Positions 35,450-45,600 of a stretch of DNA of 64,000 nt are shown here, piece by piece. The notes under the pieces were generated by a model that saw nothing but the letters and a program-made list of their open reading frames with translations, was not told where the DNA came from and did not search any database. The position numbers and the translations under genes were made by a program. Source of the stretch: Chryseobacterium sp. S0630. Its GTDB lineage: Bacteria; Bacteroidota; Bacteroidia; Flavobacteriales; Weeksellaceae. The stretch is taken from NCBI RefSeq assembly GCF_024158915.1, contig NZ_JAMZGF010000003.1, positions 92,147 to 156,146 on the forward strand, given 5' to 3'. Within the stretch, counting starts at the first letter, position 1. Every line of letters starts with the position of its first letter.

Positions 35450-36238
35450 ATGTCAGTTTTTTCAAATAATATACGCTTTTTAAGAGCCAGGAGAAAGCTC
35501 TCCCAACAAAATGTAGCCGATGAATTATTGATTTCAAGAGTTCGGTATTCGAAATATGAAAACGGAATTTCTGAACCTCCTATTGAGTTGCTGGTAAAAA
35601 TCTCAAAATATTTCCATGTAAGTATTGATCTTATGCTGTCTGTAGATATTGAGAAGCATCCGATAGATGAAATGCTGAAGCTTCCGGACAACAGAATTGT
35701 TCTTCCGGTTGCGGTAGATACTCATGGAAATGATACGATAGAAATTATTCCTCAGAAAGCTTCCATGGGTTATCTGGAAGGTTATAGCGATATAGATTAT
35801 ATAGAAAGTCTTCAGCGTATTGCTCTTCCTTTTCTTACCAACGGAAAATACAGAGCTTTTCCTGCAGATGGTGATTCTATGCCTCCGTTCAGAAACGGAT
35901 CTTATATTGTAGGAAAATATGTAGAAGGAATCAATGAATTGAAACCAGGTAAAACTTATGTTTTCGTTACTTTAAATGATGGAATTACCTATAAACGTTT
36001 TAAAGAAAGAAAAGAAAATGCAATCTCTGTAAGTGCTGACAATTCTTTTTATGAGCCTTATGATATTCCTTTTGAAGAAGTAGTGGAAATCTGGCAGTAC
36101 GCCTCAGGAATTTTCCCTGAAGATTTTGAACCGGGCGATTATGAAAGCTACAATTTTAAAGAAATGTTCCGTGAACTGAGACAGGACATCAGGGATCTTG
36201 ACAAGAAGGTTTCCGGACGTCGCCGTAAGCAATCTTAA
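35450..36238 (+). CDS. XRE-family regulator with S24/LexA-like C-terminal domain
   Basis: The 262-residue protein has an N-terminal HTH (NNIRFLRARRKLSQQNVADE, then RVRYSKYENGISEPPIELLV). A C-terminal S24-type domain carries FPADGDSMPPFRNGSYIVGK, containing the serine of GDSM, and YKRFKERKENAISVSADNSF for the lysine region. Such proteins resemble LexA and phage CI repressors, which cleave themselves on RecA activation; whether this one does cannot be read. The ATG at 35450 is preferred over a TTG at 35339 because a promoter lies between them. A terminator follows at 36267. Confidence 0.85.
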   Translation: MSVFSNNIRFLRARRKLSQQNVADELLISRVRYSKYENGISEPPIELLVKISKYFHVSIDLMLSVDIEKHPIDEMLKLPDNRIVLPVAVDTHGNDTIEIIPQKASMGYLEGYSDIDYIESLQRIALPFLTNGKYRAFPADGDSMPPFRNGSYIVGKYVEGINELKPGKTYVFVTLNDGITYKRFKERKENAISVSADNSFYEPYDIPFEEVVEIWQYASGIFPEDFEPGDYESYNFKEMFRELRQDIRDLDKKVSGRRRKQS

Positions 36239-36266
36239 GATGTAAAATACTTATATTATAATATCT

Positions 36267-36290
36267 ACTCCCGGTTATACAGCCGGGAGT
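36267..36290 (+). terminator. Terminator of the XRE-S24 gene
   Basis: ACTCCCGG (36267-36274) pairs with CCGGGAGT (36283-36290); the following T tract is short. Confidence 0.65.
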
Positions 36291-36451
36291 ATTTGTTGAT
36301 ATGACATCTTTTTCTAACAGCATATGATGTCATATTAAAAAAAACAATTCTTTTCAATTACGGTAATAATTATTTCATCATAAATATCTATTATTTGATG
36401 TTTTGTGGAATAATAATCTTAAAAAAATAAGTTTTAATGAATAATCTCTGG

Positions 36452-36479
36452 TTTGAGAGATAAAAGTTCAATATATTTG
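36452..36479 (+). promoter_or_regulatory. Promoter of the yaiO-like gene
   Basis: TTTG at 36452-36455 and TATATTTG at 36472-36479 fit the -33 and -7 elements, with 16-bp spacing. The ATG follows 36 bp later. Confidence 0.5.
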
Positions 36480-36514
36480 TGATACCAGATGTAGCTCATT
36501 AATAATAAACTTCG

Positions 36515-37750
36515 ATGAAAAGATATCCGACCTTTTTATTAGCATTACTTTTCCCAATTACCCTATATAGCCAGCAGAATCTTACTGCTGATGAATTGTT
36601 TGTTAAAGCCCGTACCACTGCTTTTGAGCAGAAAGACTATGCTACATCTATTGCCCTGGCAAAAGAGGCATTGGAAAAAGCACCTAATTATACTGATATT
36701 TCCGTTTTTTTGGGAAGATTATATACCTGGAATAAAGATGTAGCGGCAGCAAGAGCTGTGTTTGAAGATCTAGGAAAAAGAGAGGTTCAGGATGAAGATT
36801 ATTTCCTGGCGTATGCTTCATTGGAATACTGGAATGATCAGAATACAAAAGCTATCGAAATTATAGATAAAGGACTTTCTTATCATTCTAAATCTGAGGC
36901 ATTACTATTGTTGAAAGCAAAAGTATATTTTGGAATGGATAATTATGAAGAAGCTGACAAAGCGGTAACCACTCTATTATCTATCAATCCAAAAAATACA
37001 GAGGCAAGGGCTCTTGCAGTAAGAATCAAGGATCTGTCTTCTAAAAATGCTGTCGGAATTATTTACAACTATTCTCATTTTGACAAACAATTTGATGATG
37101 ACTGGCATATCGTGGGAGTAAGTTACAAAAGAATTACACCTATCGGTTCTGTGATTCTTCGTGGAAACTATGCGAACAAATTTGCACAGGGCGGTACACA
37201 GATTGAGTTGGAAGCCTATCCAAGACTTTCCAAAATGTTCTACCTTTATGTAGGCGGAGGATATTCTGATGATGTAGGTCTGTTTCCGAAATACCGTACC
37301 GGAGTTTCCCTGAATGCCAATCTTCCCCACAGTTTTGAGGCAGAACTGGGGTACCGCCAGCTTTATTTCAGCAACAGCATCTGGATGTATACTGCTGCTG
37401 TAGGAAAATACTATAAAAATTTCTGGTTCAACCTGCGTACTTATATTACTCCTGACAGCAAAAACATTTCACATTCTTATACAGGAACGGTGCGTTATTA
37501 TACTAAAGGAGCTCAGGATTATTTTGCTTTTCAGATCGGAACGGGAATAAGCCCGGAAGAATACCGAAATAACCTTCTGGAAAATGAGACCTTTAAGCTT
37601 AAAACCTTTAAAGTAGGTGCGGAGTATAATTTTTCTTATCGCTCCGTCAATCTTTTTTCTGTGGGAACAATGTATTATAACCAGGAATTCCGTCCGGGTG
37701 AAAAAGGCAATCAGTTTGATATTACTTTAGGTTATACCCGAAAGTTTTAA
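36515..37750 (+). CDS. YaiO-family outer-membrane beta-barrel protein with TPR domain
   Basis: The 411-residue protein has a signal peptide (residues 1-20), a TPR domain (about 25-175; AKEALEKAPNYTDISVFLGR, then EALLLLKAKVYFGMDNYEEA) and a C-terminal barrel of alternating aromatic strands (about 180-411, ending in TLGYTRKF). This resembles PgaA-like polysaccharide secretion proteins on a smaller scale. Its 3' end overlaps that of the convergent GT2-phosphoglycerol transferase gene by four bases, so the two loci are tightly linked. An exit pore or envelope anchor for a glycan made by that locus is likely. Confidence 0.85.
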   Translation: MKRYPTFLLALLFPITLYSQQNLTADELFVKARTTAFEQKDYATSIALAKEALEKAPNYTDISVFLGRLYTWNKDVAAARAVFEDLGKREVQDEDYFLAYASLEYWNDQNTKAIEIIDKGLSYHSKSEALLLLKAKVYFGMDNYEEADKAVTTLLSINPKNTEARALAVRIKDLSSKNAVGIIYNYSHFDKQFDDDWHIVGVSYKRITPIGSVILRGNYANKFAQGGTQIELEAYPRLSKMFYLYVGGGYSDDVGLFPKYRTGVSLNANLPHSFEAELGYRQLYFSNSIWMYTAAVGKYYKNFWFNLRTYITPDSKNISHSYTGTVRYYTKGAQDYFAFQIGTGISPEEYRNNLLENETFKLKTFKVGAEYNFSYRSVNLFSVGTMYYNQEFRPGEKGNQFDITLGYTRKF

Positions 37751-40700
37751 AACTTTGACTTTGTTTTTTTCTTAAAGTTGACCATTACTGAATCCGGCAT
37801 CAGTTTTTTCGTGGAATAAAACTTAGCATTCATGCTTTTATACTGGTTGAACCTGCCGTTGATTTTACCCATGGCTGCAGCGTCATTGGAAGCATCTTCT
37901 TCCATGTCTTTAAGCGTGAAAAGTTGCCCATCATGGATATAATATTTTTCAGAAACAAAATCTATAAGCTGGTTTTTACTCTGCATCATAGGAATTCCGG
38001 CCTTGCTGATTTCAGAATCTGCGGAGAATCCTCTTCCAACCCATGTTACTGTAGAAGGGGTATTGATTTTATAATTATTTCTGTAGTAGGCTAAAATGGA
38101 AGGTGCAATATCAAAATGACTTACTGTTTTATGAAAACGTTTTGATTCTTTTAATAAAGGTGAATAGATTAATAAAGGCACATGGAATCTGTCAATTTTA
38201 GATTCTAAGGTAATTTCAGGCATACTGTGATCTCCTGTAATGACAAAAATTGTGTTATTAAAGTCAGGACGTTTGCTGTAGTTTTCAAAGAAGCCTTTCA
38301 TAGCATCATCAGCATTCAAAACAGAAATAAGCTGATTTTTGTGAGCGGCTGCCCATTTTTTCTGTTCTTTGGTTAAAATCCCTGAGTTAAGCCTTTGGTT
38401 GTACAGCTTTTCATAATAATCCTTATTGTTGATTAAAAAAGGATTATGGGTTGAAAGTGTAAGTATCATATTGAAATACGGCTGATTCTGTGGTTTCTGC
38501 TGCTGTTGCATTTTATTTAAAACAGCCTGATCTTCATATCCCCAGCTCTCCCCGTTATTGGCAGGAAGTTTACGGTAAGGACTGCTGAATGAGGCTTCAT
38601 CCACAATATGATCTACTCCACTGTACTCCAGGAATTCGCGGTAGCGGTCAAATGATACATGACCTCCGTAATAAAATCCTGTTTCAAATCCGTTTGCTTT
38701 AAGGATATTATAAAGATTGAAATTCTCCGGTGTTTTTTCTATTTCAAGGAAGCCGTTTTTTCCAAAAGGAAGTGATCCTGTTAATGATGGTAATGCTCCG
38801 AATGTTCTTCCTGCTGAACTTAAACTATTCTCCCAATACAACCCTTTATTGGATAAGGAATCAAGATAAGGTGTGAAGTTACCGATATATCCTTTCGGGG
38901 ATGTATAAGCATGTCCGAAACCTTCCATAACAAGAAAAACAAGATTAGGGACTTTCTCAGACCTGTTGAAATAAGATCCCAGAAAGTCTGGGGTGTTTTC
39001 TTTTCTCCAGAATGGAAAGTTTTTATCAATCATTTCTGCATTGGCAGTAAAATCTTCATTATTGCTCAGCAATTCGGTGAGTTCCGGATGGTCGCTGATG
39101 AAATTGTCTTCGTTGGATTTAAAGAAGTAAGCCCATTTACTTTTTGCCGCATTTTGGTTAAACTCACTCTCAGAATTCAAAACCTTTGCTCCTACTAAAT
39201 TGGAAGGAATAAAGAATGCTGATAATCCGAAAATCAATAATATCATTCCCGGATATATCGATTTTAAAGCTGTTTTACCTGCAATCCATAAAGGAACAAG
39301 AGAAGCTGTTATCAAAATTCCCAGTAATGCAAAGTTTTTGAAGTTGAGCATTCCGCTTGCCTGCAAAATCTGCTTCATCTCTTCTTTGCTGTAGTATAAA
39401 AGATCTGCACCCAGTACGTTACGGCTTTCAGAAAAATATAGAAATAAGATATACTGTGTAACGGCTACAACAACCAGGGTTAGCACTCCCAGAATTCTTG
39501 CCCAGCCTTCTTTGATAAAATTAATAATCAGATATATAACTCCAACACAGAATGTCAGTTGCAGAGCAAATAAGATATTTTCAAAGAAAAGACTGCCAAT
39601 AATGGCTGAAGTATCAAATTTTGGAAAAGTATATTTGTACCATAGAGATTCTGCGGTTACTCCTATTAAAAACAAAGCAAAGAAAACCAACGCCAGCATT
39701 CCCCATTTTTTGAGTCCTACCTGAAGAATAGCATATATTCTTTCTTTCAGCGGTAAATGTTGTGTGCTTTGGTTGAAACCTTGTCTTGTCATTTCGCCCC
39801 AGCCATGAGATTTTTTGAAATAATCTATAAATCCGTTAACTCCTGCTTTTACCACAATGGGATGAAAATAAAAAGGTTCGGAAAAAGCGGTGAAAATTAA
39901 TCTAAAAAAGTCTTTTCTTTTGGTGTAGACCTGATGGCTTACGAGATCCACCAGTATCGCATAGATGGAATAGAGGAATCCCATTGAGATCACTAGGGCG
40001 AACAGAACGATAAAGAATGGCCAGTTGATAATTCCCAGCAGTAAAAAGATGATAAAGATAATATATCCTGAAAATTCGATGAGCGGACCGAGAAATTCAA
40101 AGAAGAACCAATAAGGAAGACTTACCATTCCGAGTTTTTTATACTTCGGATTGAACATCATTTTTCTGTGTTTCCACAGGGTTTCCATGGTGCCGCGCAT
40201 CCATCTGTTTCGCTGTTTTCTAAGAATATCTTTGGATTCGGGAACTTCTGTCCAGCATAGAGGATCCGGAATAGTAAGTACTTCGTAAGGTTCATTTTTT
40301 TCCTCCATATACTTCCTCATTCTTACCACCAGCTCCATGTCCTCTCCCACTGTATTTTTATCATAACCACCGCATGCCAGTACAATTTTTCGGTCGAAGA
40401 CTCCAAAAGCACCGGAGATCAGAATCAATCCTGAAGCTCTGGACCATGCCATACGTCCAAGTACAAAAGCTCGGATATATTCCAATGCCTGTGTTCTTCC
40501 CAGAAGAGATTTCGGCATATTGACACTTACTACTTTTCCGTTTTCAATAACACAATTGTTGGCCAGTCGAATCACGCCACCGCAGGCAATGAACTTTTTA
40601 TCGGTCTGCTCCAGCATTGGCTTAGCAAGTTTTAAAATCGAATCCTGCTCAAGAATACAGTCGACATCAATGCAAACCAGATATTCACCGGAAGAAATAT

Positions 40701-41184
40701 TGATGCCAACATTTAAAGCATCCGCCTTTCCTCCGTTTTCTTTATCAACAACAATCAGTTTTTTAAAGGCCGGATTTTTACTTTTATAAACTCCCCTTAC
40801 CGCATTGGTTTCTATTTTTCCCTGAATAAAATAAGCTACAGATTCAAGTTCGTAAGCTTCGATCAGCTTTTGAATGGAATCATCCTTACTTCCGTCATTT
40901 ACAATGATAATTTCCAGATTATGATAGTAAAGAGACAAGAGAGAACGTACATTCTCCACAATGGTCATTCCTTCATTATAGGCCGGAGCAATAACACTGA
41001 ATACAGGAGCATTGGGATTGGCCGCAATAATGCTGTAGTCTGTAAATGTATTTTCTTTTTTATAACGCAATACAGCACCCAACGCATAAATTCCTATCCA
41101 GCCATAGATAAGGGTTACTGCTGTTCCGTAAACCAAAAACAGCCAAATAACAACTTCATAGATGATGTGTGAGAATTCTAACAT
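37747..41184 (-). CDS. GT2 glycosyltransferase fused to an LTA-synthase-like phosphoglycerol transferase
   Basis: Residues 1-470 form a membrane-embedded processive family-2 glycosyltransferase: VIAPAYNEG, DGSKDD, the DxD at 173-175, GED at 280-282 and QRNRW at 324-328, flanked by helices near 10-35 and 360-415. Residues about 490-660 carry further membrane helices. Residues about 745-1060 form an alkaline-phosphatase-superfamily domain of LtaS/OpgB type, with E754, nucleophile Thr794 in AGRTFGAL, GGHVSFDRYREF and GDH at 984-986. Thr rather than formylglycine indicates phosphoglycerol transfer rather than sulfate-ester hydrolysis. The fused protein could build a glycan and decorate it. It overlaps the HEAT-repeat gene by 7 bp upstream and is the last gene of the operon. 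Confidence 0.85.
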   Translation of the reverse strand: MLEFSHIIYEVVIWLFLVYGTAVTLIYGWIGIYALGAVLRYKKENTFTDYSIIAANPNAPVFSVIAPAYNEGMTIVENVRSLLSLYYHNLEIIIVNDGSKDDSIQKLIEAYELESVAYFIQGKIETNAVRGVYKSKNPAFKKLIVVDKENGGKADALNVGINISSGEYLVCIDVDCILEQDSILKLAKPMLEQTDKKFIACGGVIRLANNCVIENGKVVSVNMPKSLLGRTQALEYIRAFVLGRMAWSRASGLILISGAFGVFDRKIVLACGGYDKNTVGEDMELVVRMRKYMEEKNEPYEVLTIPDPLCWTEVPESKDILRKQRNRWMRGTMETLWKHRKMMFNPKYKKLGMVSLPYWFFFEFLGPLIEFSGYIIFIIFLLLGIINWPFFIVLFALVISMGFLYSIYAILVDLVSHQVYTKRKDFFRLIFTAFSEPFYFHPIVVKAGVNGFIDYFKKSHGWGEMTRQGFNQSTQHLPLKERIYAILQVGLKKWGMLALVFFALFLIGVTAESLWYKYTFPKFDTSAIIGSLFFENILFALQLTFCVGVIYLIINFIKEGWARILGVLTLVVVAVTQYILFLYFSESRNVLGADLLYYSKEEMKQILQASGMLNFKNFALLGILITASLVPLWIAGKTALKSIYPGMILLIFGLSAFFIPSNLVGAKVLNSESEFNQNAAKSKWAYFFKSNEDNFISDHPELTELLSNNEDFTANAEMIDKNFPFWRKENTPDFLGSYFNRSEKVPNLVFLVMEGFGHAYTSPKGYIGNFTPYLDSLSNKGLYWENSLSSAGRTFGALPSLTGSLPFGKNGFLEIEKTPENFNLYNILKANGFETGFYYGGHVSFDRYREFLEYSGVDHIVDEASFSSPYRKLPANNGESWGYEDQAVLNKMQQQQKPQNQPYFNMILTLSTHNPFLINNKDYYEKLYNQRLNSGILTKEQKKWAAAHKNQLISVLNADDAMKGFFENYSKRPDFNNTIFVITGDHSMPEITLESKIDRFHVPLLIYSPLLKESKRFHKTVSHFDIAPSILAYYRNNYKINTPSTVTWVGRGFSADSEISKAGIPMMQSKNQLIDFVSEKYYIHDGQLFTLKDMEEDASNDAAAMGKINGRFNQYKSMNAKFYSTKKLMPDSVMVNFKKKTKSKF

Positions 41185-42245
41185 ACTTTTTCCTGTAATG
41201 CGTATTTAATAATTTGATTGAGTTCTTCTGAAGAGGTTTCTTTTTGAGATATTTCTGCCAGGTATTCCTGTTGCTCCAAAGCACATAAAGCTTCTGCGGC
41301 GTGCACCTTTATTCCAGAGTCTTGGTTATTTAATAATTGATCTTTAAGAAAATCCGTACTGCATTGGTCTTTCGACTTTTTCATGACTTTCAGAATTTCT
41401 TTCTGTACTTCAACCGGCTGATTTGGATACATTTCCATAAGATGAGCAATGGTGGAAGAATTTTCCAGTGATAATAAAGTCTGTACGGTCTGTATTCGTA
41501 CGTCAACAGAAGGATGATCCAGGAGATTAATTACTGTAGAATAGAGTGATAATATCTGAAATTTCCTTAAGAGTTTAAGGGTAAAAATGACTACGGATTC
41601 ATTAGAACTTTCCATCCAGTTTTTAATACTGTCCCCTGAATTTTCCGGAATGTGGGTGATTGAAATAAGCAAACGAAGCTGCTGCCATTCTGATATTTTG
41701 GAGGAAATGCTGTTCAGGAAATGAAGACCTTCAAATCCTTTAAAGTTAACCATCGCATATTGAGCCTCCTGATACACCTGAGCTGAAGGATGGGTTAAAA
41801 ATGTAGAAATTTTTGGCAATGCTTCTTCCACGTGCATTGCTGTAAGTTCCTGTATTCCTCCTGCAATAATATGTTCTTTCTTTTGATTCAGTTTTTTCAA
41901 TGCTTCTTCCTGAAGTCCATATTCCTGGAATAAGTCTTTGAGTTTATTTTGTGCTGCTCCGGAAAATTTTTTCTCGGATTCTGCCAGTTTCTGAAGGAAT
42001 AAATTTCTGAATGAAGGACTGCCGGAAGCCACTGAAAAATTAGCGTCTGGAGACATCTCCTCTTCACCATATACAATCACTTCTGAGATTTTTTTATTGA
42101 TCACTTCAGACCATCTGAAGGCCTGAACCGATTCTCTGTACTGATAAAAGCTGTAAATCAGTACAACAATAATCAGTAAGAGTACTAAAGATAGCATTCC
42201 CAGAAAAACAAGAAAAAGAAAATGCACAGAAGTGGTGAGAAACAT
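41178..42245 (-). CDS. Membrane-anchored HEAT-repeat protein
   Basis: The 355-residue protein has an N-terminal membrane helix (about residues 8-33, FLVFLGMLSLVLLLIIVVLI) followed by alpha-helical repeats. ALPKISTFLTHPSAQVYQEA, YSTVINLLDHPSVDVRIQTV and CSTDFLKDQLLNNQDSGIKV are HEAT-like. It may act as a scaffold for the glycosyltransferase in the same operon; the overlap with that gene (7 bp) and the 9-bp gap to the response-regulator gene suggest translational coupling. No enzyme motif is present. Confidence 0.8.
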   Translation of the reverse strand: MFLTTSVHFLFLVFLGMLSLVLLLIIVVLIYSFYQYRESVQAFRWSEVINKKISEVIVYGEEEMSPDANFSVASGSPSFRNLFLQKLAESEKKFSGAAQNKLKDLFQEYGLQEEALKKLNQKKEHIIAGGIQELTAMHVEEALPKISTFLTHPSAQVYQEAQYAMVNFKGFEGLHFLNSISSKISEWQQLRLLISITHIPENSGDSIKNWMESSNESVVIFTLKLLRKFQILSLYSTVINLLDHPSVDVRIQTVQTLLSLENSSTIAHLMEMYPNQPVEVQKEILKVMKKSKDQCSTDFLKDQLLNNQDSGIKVHAAEALCALEQQEYLAEISQKETSSEELNQIIKYALQEKVC

Positions 42246-42254
42246 GGCTTTAGT

Positions 42255-42611
42255 TTATTTTAAAGAAAATCTTTTTATTCTTAATATCAATTCATTGGGA
42301 CTGAATGGTTTCACAATAAAATCGGCAGCTCCGAGGTCAAAAGCATTCAGTACTACTTCTTCCTGCCCCATACTGGAAAGCATGATCACCGGTACCTGCT
42401 TGCCCATGGTTTTAATGGCTGAAAGTATTTCAATTCCTGAGGCAAACGGCATCATAATATCTGTGATGGCCAGATCTACATCTCTGGTTTTAAGGGTTTC
42501 AATAGCGTCTTTCCCGTTTCGGGTCAGGATCACTTCATGCCCTTCTTTTAATAATTTGTGTTCAATCGTTTTTAGAATCAGTTCGTCGTCTTCGGCGATT
42601 AGAATCAGCAT
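42255..42611 (-). CDS. Single-domain response regulator
   Basis: The 118-residue receiver domain only (LILIAEDDELILKTIEHKLL; phospho-acceptor Asp51 in LAITDIMMP; the conserved Lys in DFIVKPFSP). There is no output domain, so it probably acts by protein-protein interaction. It lies between the hybrid kinase and the HEAT-repeat gene and would receive phosphate through the kinase's Hpt domain. Confidence 0.88.
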   Translation of the reverse strand: MLILIAEDDELILKTIEHKLLKEGHEVILTRNGKDAIETLKTRDVDLAITDIMMPFASGIEILSAIKTMGKQVPVIMLSSMGQEEVVLNAFDLGAADFIVKPFSPNELILRIKRFSLK

Positions 42612-42623
42612 AATTTTAGTTTT

Positions 42624-45600
42624 TTATTGTATTAGATTTTTAATTAATTGTAATCCTGTTGTTATTTCGCGGATAATTTCTTCTTCCATGGACATAAAAT
42701 CCATGTCCGGTTCTGCTTTTTTCTCCCAGCCGGCAGTACGTTCTGCAAGTTTTACCAATCCTGCTGTTCCTGCCGTTCCTTTGAGTTTGTGAAGTGGCAC
42801 TGTCTTTTTCAGCGGTGCTTTTTTTGATATTTTCTTCAGCCTGAGTAAGTTGCTCTATGACAAGATTTAAGAAGATTTTTCTGAAATCTTCATCATCGTC
42901 ACCTATTTGTTCGTTCAGGAGATTTATATCAAGGTAATTTTCCTGATGGGAAGAATCTTTAGCAGGGCTATTGTCTACAGCAGGGTTATTATTTTCGTTA
43001 ATGATATACTTTTTAAGCATTTCCAGCAGATCTGCCTGTCTTAAAGGTTTAGGTAGAAAATCATTCATGCCGGAATTCAGACACTTTTCTTTCTCTCCCA
43101 GCACATTACCTGCCGTTACCCCAATAATCGGAACATTAGAATATTCCGGGAGTAATCGGATTTGTTTGGTAGCTTCAATACCATCCATTACCGGCATCTG
43201 AACGTCCATTAAAATGATAGTGAAAGCCTTTTCTTTACACTGCAAAAGCGCCTGAAGTCCATCTGTGGCTTCTGTAAGTTGTGCATCAGGAATCAGTGAT
43301 CTCATCATTTTGTGGTTAAGAACCATATTGACAGGGTTGTCATCTACCAATAAAACCTGTGGTGCCTGCATCAGTATGGAGGCTTCTGTTTCCGGTTGTG
43401 CAATGCTGATTACCTCCTTTTCAGTATTTTTTACAGCTCGTCTCAATGTTTTATAAAGTTCTTCAGACTTGATAGGCTTCAGCAGGAAGAATGAATTGTT
43501 TTCCTGACGGAAAGAATTGATCACATCATGTTCCTCGGAAGACGTGTGGAGAATAATCAGAGGAGAAGATTCATTTTGTTTGCTGAACAGTTCCTTGATT
43601 TTTTCTATGGTTTCCAGACCGGAAATGATAGGCATATGGTAATCCATCAGAATGACATCAAAACGCTCTCCTGCAAGCAGTATCTGAAGAGCCTCCATTC
43701 CATTGGCTGCAAGCTTTGAATCTATATTTTTATAAGCAAGCATGTGTTGAATGATAATTCTGTTCGCTTCATTATCATCTACAATAAGTACTTTGCTTAT
43801 TTTCAGATCTTCGTCTTCATGACGATCAGATAGTTCATAAGGAACCTCTAAGTCAAAATAGAAAACAGATCCTTTTTGAACTTCGCTCACCAATGACAGG
43901 CTGCTTCCCATATATTTCAGAATATTATTGGAAATGGTCAATCCGAGACCCGTTCCTCCATACGTCTTACTGATAGAGCTGTTTTCCTGCGTAAAGGCAT
44001 TGAAAATATGGTGTTGCTTTTCTTTAGGAATACCAATTCCGGTATCTCTTACAGAAAATCTAAGTTTGATATTCTTGTTATCAATATTGAGCTTTTCTAC
44101 TTTAAGTTCTATTTCTCCCTGTTGTGTAAATTTCACGGCATTTCCAAGAAGGTTGACTAAAATTTGTTTCAACCTTGATTCATCCAGCCAGATGGTTTCA
44201 GGAAGTCCCTGTTCTATATTGAGGAGTAATTCTATATTTTTTTTCTGAGACTGGTAAAGAATTACATTAATCACCTGACTTACCATGTCATAAATATTGG
44301 ATTTTTCAATGATAAGATCCATTTTTCCGGATTCTACCTTGGAAAAATCAAGAATATCGTTGATGATATTCAATAAATTCTCTCCTGATTCATTGATATA
44401 ATTGAGGTATTGAGTCTGTATATCATTCAACGGAGTTTTTAAAAGAAGATCGGAAAAGCCAATAACACCGTTCAGCGGAGTCCTGATTTCATGGCTCATG
44501 TTGGCTAAGAATTCAGACTTTGCTTTGCTGGCAATATCTGCCATTTTCTTGGCATTTTTCAGTTCTCTATTGATTCTTACGGAAGGGGTGATATTTTGTG
44601 CAGAGACAATAATTCCCCCGATAACATTATTGGAAAGGTACCATGGTGTCACTTCTACACTGTAATGCTGAATGATTCCTTTACCCGGAACTTCTATGGC
44701 CATATCTTCATTTTTATAGGCCTTTCCTGCCAGTGCATCCTGATATATTTTTAATCTCTCATCTGGTACGTTGGGTGAGATTTTAAACATATTTTCACCA
44801 ATAAGTCTGATGTCATTCATCTGAAACTCATCTTTCCAGCTTCTGCTTACAGAAACATAATTGAGATCTTTGTCAAACATGGCTACTGTAGAAGGTACAT
44901 ATTTTACAAAAGACTGCAGCATAGCCTCTTTTTTGGCCAGTTCCAGGTAGATATTTTTGAAGGTATCAATATTCTGAATGATTCCGTAGACTCTGGTGCA
45001 TATTCCATCTTCAAATTCCGGGATACCTTTTACCCTTACCCAGATCATCATGCCGTCATTTTGTACAAGCTGTAATTCTTCATCGTAGGGAATTCCTTCT
45101 TTTATAGCTTTTTCGAATAAGAATTCCAGTTTTTCCCGGCTTTTTTCACTGTAGAAACCCAGTGCATTGTCAAAATCAGGCTGGAAATTTTTATCTATTT
45201 TATGGATTTCCCGGGTAGATTGTGACCAAACTACAGTATTGTTTTTCAGGTTCACTTCCCATCCTCCCACCTGGGCAACAGCACTGGTTTGTTCCAACAT
45301 CTTTTTGGTATGAACAAGATCTTTTTCCAAAGTTATTCTTTCAGTAACATTCAGTGCGGTACTCACCACGTAAGGTTTTCCTTCCTTATTGATTTCCACA
45401 AGATTATGGTACATCCAGATCATGTCTTCACCTCCTTTAGTTCTCAGGATCATGGTTCCGAAATCTTCCTGATTTTTGTTGATTCTTTCGAGGTATTGTT
45501 CAAGAAGAGGCCAGTTTTTTTGGGGAACAAGGTCTTTTAAATTCAACCCTTCTACCTCTTCGACAGAATATTGAAGGGTTTCTCTTCCTTTTTCGTTGAC

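Noticed and set aside
42232..42792. Plus-strand frame across the HEAT, response-regulator and kinase 3' ends
   Set aside because: It overlaps three minus-strand coding regions and has no recognisable domain.
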